Shown here piece after piece: positions 15,481 through 23,883 of a stretch of DNA of 64,000 bases (its first letter is position 1; every line of letters begins with the position of its first letter). This DNA is from Deltaproteobacteria bacterium (lineage in GTDB: Bacteria > CG2-30-53-67), in NCBI GenBank assembly GCA_013151235.1, contig JAADIO010000019.1, positions 1-64,000 on the forward strand, read 5' to 3'. A model generated the notes under the pieces. It ran no database searches. It was not told the origin of the DNA and saw nothing but the letters and a program-made list of their open reading frames with translations. Both the position numbers and the translations under genes were made by a program.

Positions 15481-16875
15481 ATGAAAAATCAAGAACACCG
15501 ACCCCGCATCCTGATCTCGGCTCCCCACCGGAGTTCGGGGAAGTCCACGATCTCCATCGGGCTTTCCGCCGCCTTCCGGGAACGGGGGGTGTCGGTGCAG
15601 CCCTTCAAGAAGGGGCCGGACTATATCGATCCCATGTGGCTGACGAGGGCTGCCGGACGGGAGTGCCGGAACCTCGACTTTTTCATGATGGGGGAAGAGT
15701 CGATCCGGCGGACCTTTGCAGCGGCCGGCCGGGATGCCGGCCTCTCTCTCATCGAGGGGAATATGGGGTTTTTCGACGGTCTGGACCTGGAGGGAACCGA
15801 CAGTACGGCGGCTCTTGCCCGTCTCCTGCGGGTTCCGGCGATCCTGGTGGTCAACACCCGGCGGATGACCCGGGGGATTGCGCCCCTCGTCCTGGGGCAC
15901 CAGCAGTTTGAGCCGGGGACCCCTGTGGCCGGGGTGATTCTCAACCGGATCCGGGGCGCCCGCCATGAGAAGAAGTTGCGGGAGGCCCTCGTCCGTTACA
16001 GCGGTATCGAGGTGGTGGGAGCGATTCCCGATGATCAGGGGCTTTTGATCGAGGAGCGTCATCTGGGCCTCACTCCAGTGAAGGAGAATCTTTCTCTGCC
16101 GCCGGTGGTGGAGAAACTTTCCGGGGCCGTGTCCGCCCATGTTGATCTTGACCGTGTCCTGGAGATCGCCCGGTCCGCTCCGGAGATTGCAGGGGAAAAG
16201 GAGGAACCGGATTTTTTCCCCGAGCCGGATGTGCGGATCGGGGTTGCCATGGACCCGGCCTTTACCTTTTATTATCCCGAGAACCTTTCCGCGCTGCGCC
16301 GGGCCGGGGCCGGTCTGGTCCCGTTCAACACGCTGAAGGATCACACACTGCCGGATGTTAATGCCCTTTATATAGGCGGCGGTTTCCCTGAGGTCTTTAT
16401 GGAGGCGCTGGAGAAGAACAGCCTCCTGCGCGGGGCGATTCGGGAGGCGGTTGAAGAAGGTCTCCCGGTCTATGCCGAGTGCGGAGGCTTGATGTACCTG
16501 ACCCGGTCCATCACCTACCGGGGGGAGAAAAGGGCGATGGTGGGGGTGCTTCCCTGTGATGTGGAGATGCACGAACGCCCCATGGGGCATGGCTATGTCA
16601 TTCTGGAGACGACGGGGAAGGCGTCGTGGCTGACTCCCCGGAAGGCGGTCCATGCCCATGAGTTTCATCATTCGAAGGTGGTCAACCTGGGCAAGGTCGA
16701 TTTTGCCTACCGGATGGTCCGAGGACGGGGGGTGGCGGGCAGACTCGACGGGATCCTCCATAAAAATGTCCTGGCTGCCTATACCCATCTCCATGCAGGA
16801 GGTGATCCACGCTGGGCGGTGGAGTTTTGCGCCTTTGTGCGGGAAACAGGGTTTGCCTTGCCGCCGGGGCACTGA
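15481..16875 (+). CDS. CbiA/CobB-type ATP-dependent amidase, probable DsrN
   Basis: A 464-residue two-domain enzyme. The N-terminal dethiobiotin-synthetase-like ATPase domain has the P-loop APHRSSGKST (14-23) and LIEGNMGFFDGLDLEG (90-105). The C-terminal glutamine amidotransferase domain has the nucleophile C334 in YAECGGLMYL and a downstream GHGYV and HEFHHS stretch. Cobyrinate a,c-diamide synthases share this layout, but no other cobalamin gene is in the window and a dsr locus lies 13 kb downstream. DsrN, which amidates sirohaem for dissimilatory sulfite reductase, is therefore the likelier role. That choice is inference. The leader consists of a repeat tract and the ribosome site is weak. 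Confidence 0.85.
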   Translation: MKNQEHRPRILISAPHRSSGKSTISIGLSAAFRERGVSVQPFKKGPDYIDPMWLTRAAGRECRNLDFFMMGEESIRRTFAAAGRDAGLSLIEGNMGFFDGLDLEGTDSTAALARLLRVPAILVVNTRRMTRGIAPLVLGHQQFEPGTPVAGVILNRIRGARHEKKLREALVRYSGIEVVGAIPDDQGLLIEERHLGLTPVKENLSLPPVVEKLSGAVSAHVDLDRVLEIARSAPEIAGEKEEPDFFPEPDVRIGVAMDPAFTFYYPENLSALRRAGAGLVPFNTLKDHTLPDVNALYIGGGFPEVFMEALEKNSLLRGAIREAVEEGLPVYAECGGLMYLTRSITYRGEKRAMVGVLPCDVEMHERPMGHGYVILETTGKASWLTPRKAVHAHEFHHSKVVNLGKVDFAYRMVRGRGVAGRLDGILHKNVLAAYTHLHAGGDPRWAVEFCAFVRETGFALPPGH

Positions 16876-16881
16876 ATTTTC

Positions 16882-16910
16882 TTGCATGCTTCCGGAAAAA
16901 AGCATAATAT
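16882..16910 (+). promoter_or_regulatory. Promoter upstream of osmC-like gene
   Basis: TTGCAT (16882-16887) and TAATAT (16905-16910) are 17 bases apart in an AT-rich gap, a fair sigma-70 match. It would start a transcript about 50 bases before the OsmC-family gene, covering the VOC gene as well. Confidence 0.5.
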
Positions 16911-16965
16911 TTCCTGAATATTCTAATATGGATGTTGTTTGAACAATTAAGGAGGTCGTACAGCA

Positions 16966-17421
16966 ATGACTGAACAGGCGGAACTGGAAGGTCTGGAATC
17001 TTACAAGGCAAAGATCAATCCCGTGACCAAAGGGACGGTCACCTGGAAAGAGGATCTCATATTCGAGGCGAGGACCCAGGTCGGGTATGATTTCGAATTT
17101 GACGGCAGGGTCCAGTGGGGGTGTGCGCCTACGGAGAGTCTCCTTTTGAGCCTGGGGGGCTGCATGGGAATCGACGTGGCCATGTTTCTCAAGAAGATGC
17201 GTGTGGAGCTGTCTTCCCTGAAGGTTGAACTGACCGGGGAGCGGAACCCGACGCCGCCTCAATATTACAAGAAGATAGATATCACCGTCCGTGCCTCGGG
17301 CGAAGGACTGAACGAAAACAAGATGAAACGGGCGGTAAAGCTCTCTCACGAGAAATACTGTTCCGTCTATCACTCCCTCCGGAAAGACCTGGAGGTAAAT
17401 GTACATTATGTCCTGGAGTAG
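16966..17421 (+). CDS. OsmC/Ohr-family protein
   Basis: A 151-residue protein with both conserved cysteines of the OsmC superfamily: C66 in LSLGGCMGID and C132 in EKYCSVYHSL. The family reduces organic hydroperoxides or handles reactive sulfur species using this cysteine pair. The family length is about 140 residues, so it is full length. AAGGAGG lies 11 bases before the ATG. It is followed after three bases by the VOC protein, so the two are co-translated. In a sulfur-metabolising cell a role in persulfide or peroxide stress is plausible but not shown. Confidence 0.88.
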   Translation: MTEQAELEGLESYKAKINPVTKGTVTWKEDLIFEARTQVGYDFEFDGRVQWGCAPTESLLLSLGGCMGIDVAMFLKKMRVELSSLKVELTGERNPTPPQYYKKIDITVRASGEGLNENKMKRAVKLSHEKYCSVYHSLRKDLEVNVHYVLE

Positions 17422-17424
17422 AAT

Positions 17425-18012
17425 ATGTTCCGGCTGACTGGTCTCAATCATCTGGCCTTTGCAACGGGCGATATGGACGGGACCATTCATTACTGGCGGG
17501 ACCTCCTCGGGATGCGGCTGGTCGTGGCCATGGGCAAACCGGGATACCGGCAGTATTTCTTCGAGATTTCTCCGAACGACATGGTAACCTTTTTCGAATG
17601 GCCTGATGTGGAGTCCGTCCCGTACAAGCGGCACGGCGATCCGGTGAACGGTCCCTTCATCTTTGATCATGTTTCCTTCGGCGTCGAGAAGGAGGAGGAT
17701 CTCTGGGAATTGATCGATCGGTTGGAGGCGGCGGATTTTCCCGTCTCCGATGTGATCGATCACGGTTTCATCCATTCTATCTATACCTATGACCCGAACG
17801 GTATTCCCCTCGAATTCAGTCACAATGTGGAAGGGGTCGATGTGAGACGGCGCCCCGTCATGGCCGATGAAGCCCCGTCGGAAGTGACCCGTGAGGGGAG
17901 TGAACCGCACCGGACCTTCTGGCCGGAGGTTGTGGAGCCGACGCCGGAAGGGGAACGAATTCTTACGCCGGGAGCGGGAAGTGAGCTCTTCCCCGGGGGA
18001 GAAACCGGTTAA
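17425..18012 (+). CDS. VOC-family (glyoxalase/dioxygenase-like) protein
   Basis: A 195-residue protein with one vicinal-oxygen-chelate unit of two beta-alpha-beta-beta-beta modules: LNHLAFATGDMDGTIHYWRD at 7-26 and FDHVSFGVEKEEDLWELIDR at 79-98. The likely metal ligands are H9, H81 and a Glu in GIPLEFSHN. The C-terminal 50 residues are a charged, Pro-rich extension not typical of glyoxalase I. Members are lyases, dioxygenases or isomerases, and the substrate cannot be told. It starts three bases after the OsmC stop. Confidence 0.85.
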   Translation: MFRLTGLNHLAFATGDMDGTIHYWRDLLGMRLVVAMGKPGYRQYFFEISPNDMVTFFEWPDVESVPYKRHGDPVNGPFIFDHVSFGVEKEEDLWELIDRLEAADFPVSDVIDHGFIHSIYTYDPNGIPLEFSHNVEGVDVRRRPVMADEAPSEVTREGSEPHRTFWPEVVEPTPEGERILTPGAGSELFPGGETG

Positions 18013-18025
18013 GGCGGTACTTTCC

Positions 18026-18054
18026 TTGACAGTTCGGGGAGTTTCTGTTAGAAA
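18026..18054 (+). promoter_or_regulatory. Candidate promoter for the CBS-domain gene
   Basis: A perfect TTGACA (18026-18031) is followed after 17 bases by TAGAAA (18049-18054), a four-of-six -10 box. It lies in the 100-base gap before the CBS gene. Confidence 0.45.
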
Positions 18055-18112
18055 TCATAGGGTATGGGTCAACGGTTGATGAGGCAATCCGACCGAATTT
18101 CTGTATAGGGAA

Positions 18113-18559
18113 ATGGATATGAATGTCAAAGAACTGATCAGAGAGGGGAACCACACGATCTACTCCATCGGCAAGGACGGGAGTGTGGCCGAGGCCATTG
18201 AACAGCTGGTGGAACATGAAATCGGTGCGTTGATTGTAACGGACAATGGAAAACCGGTAGGGGTTTTTTCGGAACGGGATGTGCTTACGACCTGGGTCCG
18301 AAAGGGCGACCGGATGTTCCGGGATATCAAGGTCCAGGAGGTGATGACGGGCAACATGATCGTGGTGGAACCGAAAGATGACCTGTGCTACGTGATGAAT
18401 GTCATGGTCAAGAATCGGATTCGTCACCTTCCTGTCGTGGAGGATCATCATCTGGTCGGCGTCCTTTCCATCCGGGATGTGGTGAAGACGCAGGTGACCA
18501 ATCTGCAGGCCGAAAATCATTACCTGAAAGAATATATCACCGACAAATATCCCGGTTAA
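18113..18559 (+). CDS. Tandem CBS-domain protein
   Basis: A 148-residue protein made of two CBS motifs. The first contains TIYSIGKDGSVAEAIEQLVE and GVFSERDVL, the second GNMIVVEPKDDLCYVMNVM and GVLSIRDVV. Such stand-alone pairs bind adenine nucleotides and report energy or redox state, often to a neighbouring enzyme. The NAD kinase gene follows after 34 bases, making that enzyme a possible partner. Either the ATG at 18113 or the third codon (ATG 18119) may be used; AGGG is better spaced from the latter. Confidence 0.88.
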   Translation: MDMNVKELIREGNHTIYSIGKDGSVAEAIEQLVEHEIGALIVTDNGKPVGVFSERDVLTTWVRKGDRMFRDIKVQEVMTGNMIVVEPKDDLCYVMNVMVKNRIRHLPVVEDHHLVGVLSIRDVVKTQVTNLQAENHYLKEYITDKYPG

Positions 18560-18593
18560 TTTTAACATTCGTTCAACGGGTCGTCCTGCCACT

Positions 18594-19442
18594 GTGAAAA
18601 TCGGAATCATTGTAAAACCCCGCCTTGAGGCAGGGGAGGTTCTGCGGAGTCTCCTGTTCTACCTTCGTCAACGAGACGTGGAGATCTTTCTCGACCCGGA
18701 AACGGCGGGCCTGATCGGAGAGCCCGGATCCTGCCCGAAGTCCGAAATCCCCTCCAGGGTCGATTTGATTGCCGTTCTGGGAGGGGACGGTACCCTCCTG
18801 AGTGTGGCCCGCCTCATCGGCGCCCGGGATGTGCCGATCTTCGGGGTCAATCTCGGCAGTCTCGGCTTCCTGACGGAGGTGACCCTGGATGAACTCTATC
18901 CCACCCTTGATCGTGTGATCGCCGGAGAGGTCGATCTTGATGAGCGGATCATGCTCACAGCCTCCGTCATTCGTGAGGGGGAGAAGATCTCCAGCGATTC
19001 CGTCTTGAACGACATTGTCATCAACAAGAGCGCCCTCGCCAAGATCATCGATCTGGCCGCCTATATTGACGGGAAACATATCGCGAACTTTAAGGCCGAC
19101 GGGCTGATCGTCTCCACTCCCACCGGTTCCACGGCCTACAACCTGGCGGCAGGCGGACCCATCGTTCAGCCCGGCATGCACTCCATCATCATCAACCCCA
19201 TCTGCCCGCATATCCTGACCAACCGTCCCGTGGTCGTGCGGGACGCAAGCGAGATCGAGATTGTCCTTAAATCGGAGAACACGGAGGTGCATCTTACCCT
19301 CGACGGGCAGGTTGGTTTCTCCCTCCGGGGAGAGGATGTCATCCGGATCGTCAAGGCGGATCATACCCTCCGGCTGATCTCCGTGCCGGGGAAGAACTAT
19401 TTTGATGTGCTGCGGACCAAGTTGAAATGGACGGAACGCTGA
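18594..19442 (+). CDS. nadK: NAD kinase
   Basis: A 282-residue enzyme that phosphorylates NAD to NADP using ATP or polyphosphate in the cytoplasm. The family signatures are complete: GGDGTLL at 63-69 (catalytic Asp), FGVNLGSLGFLTE around 83-95, an NDIVI segment, and the long glycine-rich stretch containing GLIVSTPTGSTAYNLAAGGP. Length fits the family. The start codon is GTG at 18594 with a weak ribosome site. It lies between a CBS protein and a thioredoxin-reductase-like gene. The two Nfn/DsrL-type NADP enzymes 15-18 kb away would use its product. Confidence 0.95.
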   Translation: MKIGIIVKPRLEAGEVLRSLLFYLRQRDVEIFLDPETAGLIGEPGSCPKSEIPSRVDLIAVLGGDGTLLSVARLIGARDVPIFGVNLGSLGFLTEVTLDELYPTLDRVIAGEVDLDERIMLTASVIREGEKISSDSVLNDIVINKSALAKIIDLAAYIDGKHIANFKADGLIVSTPTGSTAYNLAAGGPIVQPGMHSIIINPICPHILTNRPVVVRDASEIEIVLKSENTEVHLTLDGQVGFSLRGEDVIRIVKADHTLRLISVPGKNYFDVLRTKLKWTER

Positions 19443-19595
19443 TGATCCCGCCGCACATACTTCATCTGCGGTGTTTCTTCGGGTTTTTCGTCACGGCAGC
19501 GTATGATCAATATGCCTCATCCCTCGAAAACCTCGCTCCTTGCATCTGAAGCATGTGCAGTGAAATCATCATTTTTCTAAAAGGATAATGTTTTT

Positions 19596-20516
19596 ATGGT
19601 GGAACAGTACGACCTGGTGATTATCGGGGGCGGGCCGGCGGGGATGGCGGCAGGCGTCTTTGCCGCACGTTACCGGTTGAAGACGATCATCCTCGAAAAG
19701 TCGGTCGTCGGCGGTCAGCCGGCGGTGGCCGAGCGGATTGAGAACTTCCCCGGTTTCCCGGAACTCGACGGGTGGGATTTTGCGACCCGGCTGGAAAAAC
19801 ATGTTACAAGCCTCGATGTCCCGATTTTGGAATCGGGCGAGGTCCGCGGAGTTGAGCCGGACGGGAAGGGGTACCGGGTCGTCGCCAATAAGGGAAGTTA
19901 CGAAACAAAGACGGTCCTTGTGGCGACGGGCGGCCGTTCGCGGCTTCTCGGCGTGCCGGGAGAGGAGAAATTCTCCCGCAGGGGGGTCCACTATTGTGCC
20001 CAGTGTGCCGGCTTCGGCTATGAGGGAAAACGGATCGCCGTCGTCGGGGGAGGGGAGTCGGCCCTTTTGGGGGCGCTCTATCTTTCCGGGATCGGCCGGG
20101 AGGTTTTCCTGCTTCATCGCCGTGAGGGATTCCGGGGGGAAAAGGTCTTGCAGGAACGGATCGATGCTGCGGAGAAGATCCGGCAGATCCGAGGAACCGT
20201 CGTTGAAGAGATCCTTGGGGAGAAGACCCTCTCCGGGATTTGCCTCCGAAACGTCAAAAGCGGTGAGCGGACGACCCTCGAAGTGGATGCCCTCTTTGTT
20301 TATGTCGGCTGCGTTCCCAATACCGCTTTTATTAATGCCGAAAAGGATGCAAAGGGCTTTCTCCGGGTCAATCTCGCGATGGAGACTACCCTTCCCGGTG
20401 TCTTTGCCTGCGGGAACGCGGTCCGCGAAGATGCCCAGATCATCTCCGCCATGGGCGAAGGGGCCGTGGCGGTCCTCTCCGCTGCGGAATACATAACGGC
20501 CCACCTCGATATATGA
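19596..20516 (+). CDS. Thioredoxin-reductase-like FAD/NAD(P) oxidoreductase
   Basis: A 306-residue flavoprotein of the low-molecular-weight thioredoxin reductase family. The FAD site is LVIIGGGPAGMAAG (7-20), the nucleotide site is IAVVGGGESALLGA, and the closing FAD motif is GVFACGNAV. The redox centre reads HYCAQCAG, where E. coli TrxB has CATCDG: both cysteines are present but the acidic residue after the second is Ala. That Asp helps proton transfer in TrxB, so the partner or mechanism may differ. The upstream 150 bases hold no evident gene. No thioredoxin lies nearby. Confidence 0.85.
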   Translation: MVEQYDLVIIGGGPAGMAAGVFAARYRLKTIILEKSVVGGQPAVAERIENFPGFPELDGWDFATRLEKHVTSLDVPILESGEVRGVEPDGKGYRVVANKGSYETKTVLVATGGRSRLLGVPGEEKFSRRGVHYCAQCAGFGYEGKRIAVVGGGESALLGALYLSGIGREVFLLHRREGFRGEKVLQERIDAAEKIRQIRGTVVEEILGEKTLSGICLRNVKSGERTTLEVDALFVYVGCVPNTAFINAEKDAKGFLRVNLAMETTLPGVFACGNAVREDAQIISAMGEGAVAVLSAAEYITAHLDI

Positions 20517-20578
20517 CTCAGCCGGACTAAACTGATTATACTTCGAAGTATGGATTTCGCAAGGGTTTTCCCCTGCCG

Positions 20579-21739
20579 CTAATCTATGGGCAGATTCTTC
20601 TCGTAAAGTGTGTAGGCGATCGGTTCCTTGTTCTCGTATCCGATACGGGCCCTTCTCTTCTCGTCCAGGAGATGGTATTTCACAACGATCTTCAAGGCGG
20701 CGGGCCTTGGTGTCGTATCGGTCTGGAAGGCAAAGGTATAGTCCCGGGGTTTCCCTTTCGGTAAACGCGTATCCCACAGGTCTGCAATGAAAGGACGCCA
20801 CATAATATGCCTCTTGAGCATGAATGTTTTCTCTTTCAGGACATCTTTCCTGCCGTCCGTGAGTGTGAAGGTTACACTCAGATGCCGGTCGGGCGTGCCG
20901 GTTGGGAGAAAGTGGTCCGTGCCGGTGTTGGTCAGGGTCAGGGTGTATTTCTTTCGGTTTCGGCGGGGCGAGGGGTTTTCTTCCACCATGACGGTGAGTG
21001 CCTGCCGGATCATTGCCGGATCGTGGCCACCCCGCCAGAGGTGGTGCGCATGGCCGTTTTCCTCCTTTTCTTCGGGCATGTGGCAGCCGGTACAGCCGGC
21101 TTTCCTGCTGCCGGCTTCTTTGATTTCACGAAAGGTCCCGCAGGGCGGCAGCCGGTAGAATGTGTCCCAGCGCCTGCCTGAAACGAGATGGCACCTTCGG
21201 CATACACTGCTTCCATCGGTAAAGCGGGGGTCTTTGCGGACGGGGTGGGGGGCATCCCCACTTTCGCGGGGGCCGAGGATCACGCCGTCGGTAACGTGGC
21301 AGACGGCACAGGTCACCCCCTCTTTTTGAAGTTCCGGATCGAAGTCCGGGTTGGGCCGGAGGATGGGGTCGAGCTTGTCCCGGTCCCGGAATCCGAGAAC
21401 GCGGTTCTCCTGCTGGTTTTCCAGCGGGATGTGGCAGTTCATGCAGATTTGTTGAGAGCCGTCGAAACGGGTATCGGCCTGGAAGTAGGGGTCGGTCCAG
21501 GCGCGGGCATGGATGCTTCCCGACCATTCTTCGAAGATCTCCCGGTGACATTTTCCGCACTCCCGTGCACTCAACGAGACGAGACCTGTCGGCAATTTCC
21601 CGGCCGGTATGGGGCGTTCAAAGGCTTTCGTTACCACAAAGATACTCAGGGGCCGCACGAAGCGGTAGAGCATGAACAGGCTGAAACTTGTGAGCAGGAC
21701 AAGGAATATAAGCCGTTTCCGCATCTTCATCTTTTTCAA
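20579..21739 (-). CDS. Membrane-anchored pentahaem cytochrome c
   Basis: A 386-residue protein with an N-terminal signal anchor (residues 8-26, then FVRPLSIFVV) and five CXXCH haem motifs: CGKCH, CMNCH, CAVCH, CRRCH and CTGCH. SARECGKCHREIFEEWSGSI and HARAWTDPYF resemble the cytochrome c554 family. The C-terminal third (about 240-386) has no haem and looks like a beta-sandwich (TLTLTNTGTDHFLPTGTPDR), as in the larger members. It faces the periplasm and probably passes electrons to or from quinol oxidoreductases. Its ATG overlaps the stop of the DsrE-family gene by four bases, so they are translated together. Confidence 0.85.
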   Translation of the reverse strand: MKKMKMRKRLIFLVLLTSFSLFMLYRFVRPLSIFVVTKAFERPIPAGKLPTGLVSLSARECGKCHREIFEEWSGSIHARAWTDPYFQADTRFDGSQQICMNCHIPLENQQENRVLGFRDRDKLDPILRPNPDFDPELQKEGVTCAVCHVTDGVILGPRESGDAPHPVRKDPRFTDGSSVCRRCHLVSGRRWDTFYRLPPCGTFREIKEAGSRKAGCTGCHMPEEKEENGHAHHLWRGGHDPAMIRQALTVMVEENPSPRRNRKKYTLTLTNTGTDHFLPTGTPDRHLSVTFTLTDGRKDVLKEKTFMLKRHIMWRPFIADLWDTRLPKGKPRDYTFAFQTDTTPRPAALKIVVKYHLLDEKRRARIGYENKEPIAYTLYEKNLPID

Positions 21740-22095
21740 AAGGTGATTGTCTCCCGGTCTATCATCTCTCCTGCGAGGGTCGGGATGTGGGTGACGGTGA
21801 AACCGTCTATGATTTCCTCTTCGGGAATCTCATAGACCTTGACGCAGGCCCCGCAGACGTACATCGGAATTTTGGCTTCAAGGACCATGGGGAACAGTTC
21901 CCGTACCGGGGTCAGATACCTCCCCTCGATCGTGTCGGCAACTCCCTTCCTTGCCATTTTCGCCCCTTCGAAGATGAAGAAGAGGGCCAGGTCCGCCCCT
22001 TCGCTGATAAGGGACGCAGCCAGGGCGATTGCTGCGTTGGATCGGTCCTGGTCGTCGGTGGAATGGGTGATAACGAGCATGATTTTCTTTTTCAT
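21736..22095 (-). CDS. DsrE-family protein
   Basis: A 119-residue protein of the DsrE/DsrF/YchN fold. The N-terminal strand and loop (MLVITHSTDDQDRSNAAIAL) and the cysteine loop near residues 77-85 (PMYVCGACVKVYEI) are typical of stand-alone members. Two cysteines (CGAC) in that loop could carry sulfane sulfur. It is distinct from the DsrEFH set encoded 7 kb away. It lies 51 bases downstream of the TauE/SafE gene and overlaps the pentahaem cytochrome, so it belongs to a sulfur-linked operon on the minus strand. Confidence 0.85.
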   Translation of the reverse strand: MKKKIMLVITHSTDDQDRSNAAIALAASLISEGADLALFFIFEGAKMARKGVADTIEGRYLTPVRELFPMVLEAKIPMYVCGACVKVYEIPEEEIIDGFTVTHIPTLAGEMIDRETITF

Positions 22096-22146
22096 GATGG
22101 TTTCCCCCGTGGAAAGTTAAAAGATCAGACCGTTCATTTGGCCTCT

Positions 22147-23817
22147 TTATCGAAGGAACGGCAGAACATTGGTGAACTTCAGAAAAACAAGCAGGAGCAG
22201 AACGGCCAGACCCCGTTTCAGGAAGACCTCGGGGAGTTTCTTCTGGATCTTCGGCCCGATCTTTCCGCCGATGATCGCTCCCGCCGCGATGAGTGCGGCC
22301 ATGGTCCAGTCCGGCGGATAGCCCATCAGGGCGTAACGGGCGACGCCGCCGATGGAGGTGGCAAAGGTCCCGCAGAGTGAGATCGGAACGGCCAGGTACA
22401 TGGGAAATCCCATGACCGATGTCATGAAGGGGACAAGCATGAAACCGCCCCCCACGCCGAAGGCCGATGCGATACAGCCGATGACGATTCCACCGAAGAA
22501 GAGCGTAATCGGATTTGCGCGGAACTTCTCGCCCCAGAAGGTGAAATCGATTCCCATCGGCTGGAACCGGTCGATCCGGACGGCGCCCATCTCCGCCGTC
22601 CGCCCTTCGGCCCGGGCCTGTTTAACGGCTTCGTTGTATTTGGCCACGATGGCCTTGATTCCCTTCTTTTTGTTGATTCCCTTGCTGGTCGATTCCAGCC
22701 AGAGCTTGACTGCGAGGATCAGGCAGAAGAAACCCAGATAGAATTTATAGGCCTTCATCGGAAGGTAACGGGCCGAGTAGGTTGGGCCGATCCAGAAAGA
22801 GCCGATCAGAATTCCCGAAACGAAACAGAGGGCCACGGGCCAGGCAAGCCGCCGTTCCTTGAAATAGCCCCAGACGCCCGTGATGGGCGAGAAGATGGTC
22901 AAAAATAGGTTGGTCGGCTTGACCATGTTGGCGGCGTTGATTCCGATCATCCCCTGCGTTCCGAGGACGATGATCTGAAAGGCGGCGGTAAAGAGGCCTC
23001 CGGCCGCTCCCATGATGACGAACATGATCCCGATCAAAAGAGCGCCGAGAAAGACCACAAGAGGGTTCATGTAGGTCCCGGCGGCTTTGAAATAATAGCC
23101 GCTGCCGGTGATTTTAAAGTCTCCGGCGATTTGACCGTTGACCGTCACCGCCAGGTCCGTTCCGGGGGCCAGGTTCCGATTGGGGATCAGGGTAACGGAA
23201 TAGTCTCCCGTTGATTTGTCGAGGCGGAGATGGACGTCCCGATTCCATTTCTCCGGGCTTTCAGAGAAGTCGCTCAGGACCATCCGGGTGCTTCCGCCGC
23301 CGATCGGTTTCTCCTTCGAAATCGTGTTCATCCCGAACTTGTCTTCGTGGGCGAAGATCAGCATCTTCCACTGGGCCTCGGTCCGGATGGGGGTGAGCAT
23401 GGATCGGATTTTCGGGGGGATCTTCGTCCAGGGTTTGATCTTGTTGATTTTAACATCGTACCTGAAGGGGGGGAACCATTTGCCCCTCGAGATCATTTGC
23501 GGGTGTGCCAGTGCATCGGGCCTGTTGGTCACGATGTAGCAGGTCGGCGGAATTTCGGTCTCTCCGAATTTGTCCGCGAGTTTCTTTTTCTCTTGGGTTC
23601 CCATTGAGTCGGAACTTTGGAACCCTTTTTCGGCGGCAATTACCACGAAAAGGTCTTCCCCCGGCGGGATCCGTCCCTGCACGGTCATTGCCTCTCCGGC
23701 TCGCAACTGTTCCGTGGAGAGTCTGCCCGTGATCTCCGAGGCTGTTACGGAACCGATCGGCCACAGAACCGATGCGACCCAGATCAGGAGTACTGTAAAG
23801 AGTTTCTTGCGATTCAT
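22147..23817 (-). CDS. TauE/SafE-family exporter with periplasmic N-terminal domain
   Basis: A 556-residue membrane protein. A signal sequence or first helix (KKLFTVLLIWVASVLWPIGS) precedes a periplasmic beta-rich region of about 220 residues. The TauE/SafE core of about eight helices then has its two glycine-rich repeats, e.g. GAAGGLFTAAFQIIVLG and ASAFGVGGGFMLVPFM. Members export sulfite or organosulfonates. The long N-terminal domain is an extra found in some deltaproteobacterial versions. The start at 23817 was preferred because GGAGAG lies just upstream and the signal peptide begins there. Its position next to a DsrE-family gene and the dsr operon supports sulfite or thiosulfate movement. 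Confidence 0.85.
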   Translation of the reverse strand: MNRKKLFTVLLIWVASVLWPIGSVTASEITGRLSTEQLRAGEAMTVQGRIPPGEDLFVVIAAEKGFQSSDSMGTQEKKKLADKFGETEIPPTCYIVTNRPDALAHPQMISRGKWFPPFRYDVKINKIKPWTKIPPKIRSMLTPIRTEAQWKMLIFAHEDKFGMNTISKEKPIGGGSTRMVLSDFSESPEKWNRDVHLRLDKSTGDYSVTLIPNRNLAPGTDLAVTVNGQIAGDFKITGSGYYFKAAGTYMNPLVVFLGALLIGIMFVIMGAAGGLFTAAFQIIVLGTQGMIGINAANMVKPTNLFLTIFSPITGVWGYFKERRLAWPVALCFVSGILIGSFWIGPTYSARYLPMKAYKFYLGFFCLILAVKLWLESTSKGINKKKGIKAIVAKYNEAVKQARAEGRTAEMGAVRIDRFQPMGIDFTFWGEKFRANPITLFFGGIVIGCIASAFGVGGGFMLVPFMTSVMGFPMYLAVPISLCGTFATSIGGVARYALMGYPPDWTMAALIAAGAIIGGKIGPKIQKKLPEVFLKRGLAVLLLLVFLKFTNVLPFLR

Positions 23818-23883
23818 GTCTCTCTCCATCCGTGCCCCTTCCATTCGGGCGGGGAGTGCGGCCGGTGATGAACCACTCATCAT

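Noticed and set aside
15481-16875. Member of a cobalamin biosynthesis cluster
   Set aside because: No other cobalamin gene is in the window and the neighbours are redox and sulfur genes. DsrN fits the context better, though CobB activity cannot be excluded.
15301-17910. Very long minus-strand open frame (about 870 codons)
   Set aside because: It runs antisense to the CbiA-type, OsmC and VOC genes, has no recognisable domain, a composition rich in His, Pro and Arg, and no ribosome site. It results from codon bias of the true genes.
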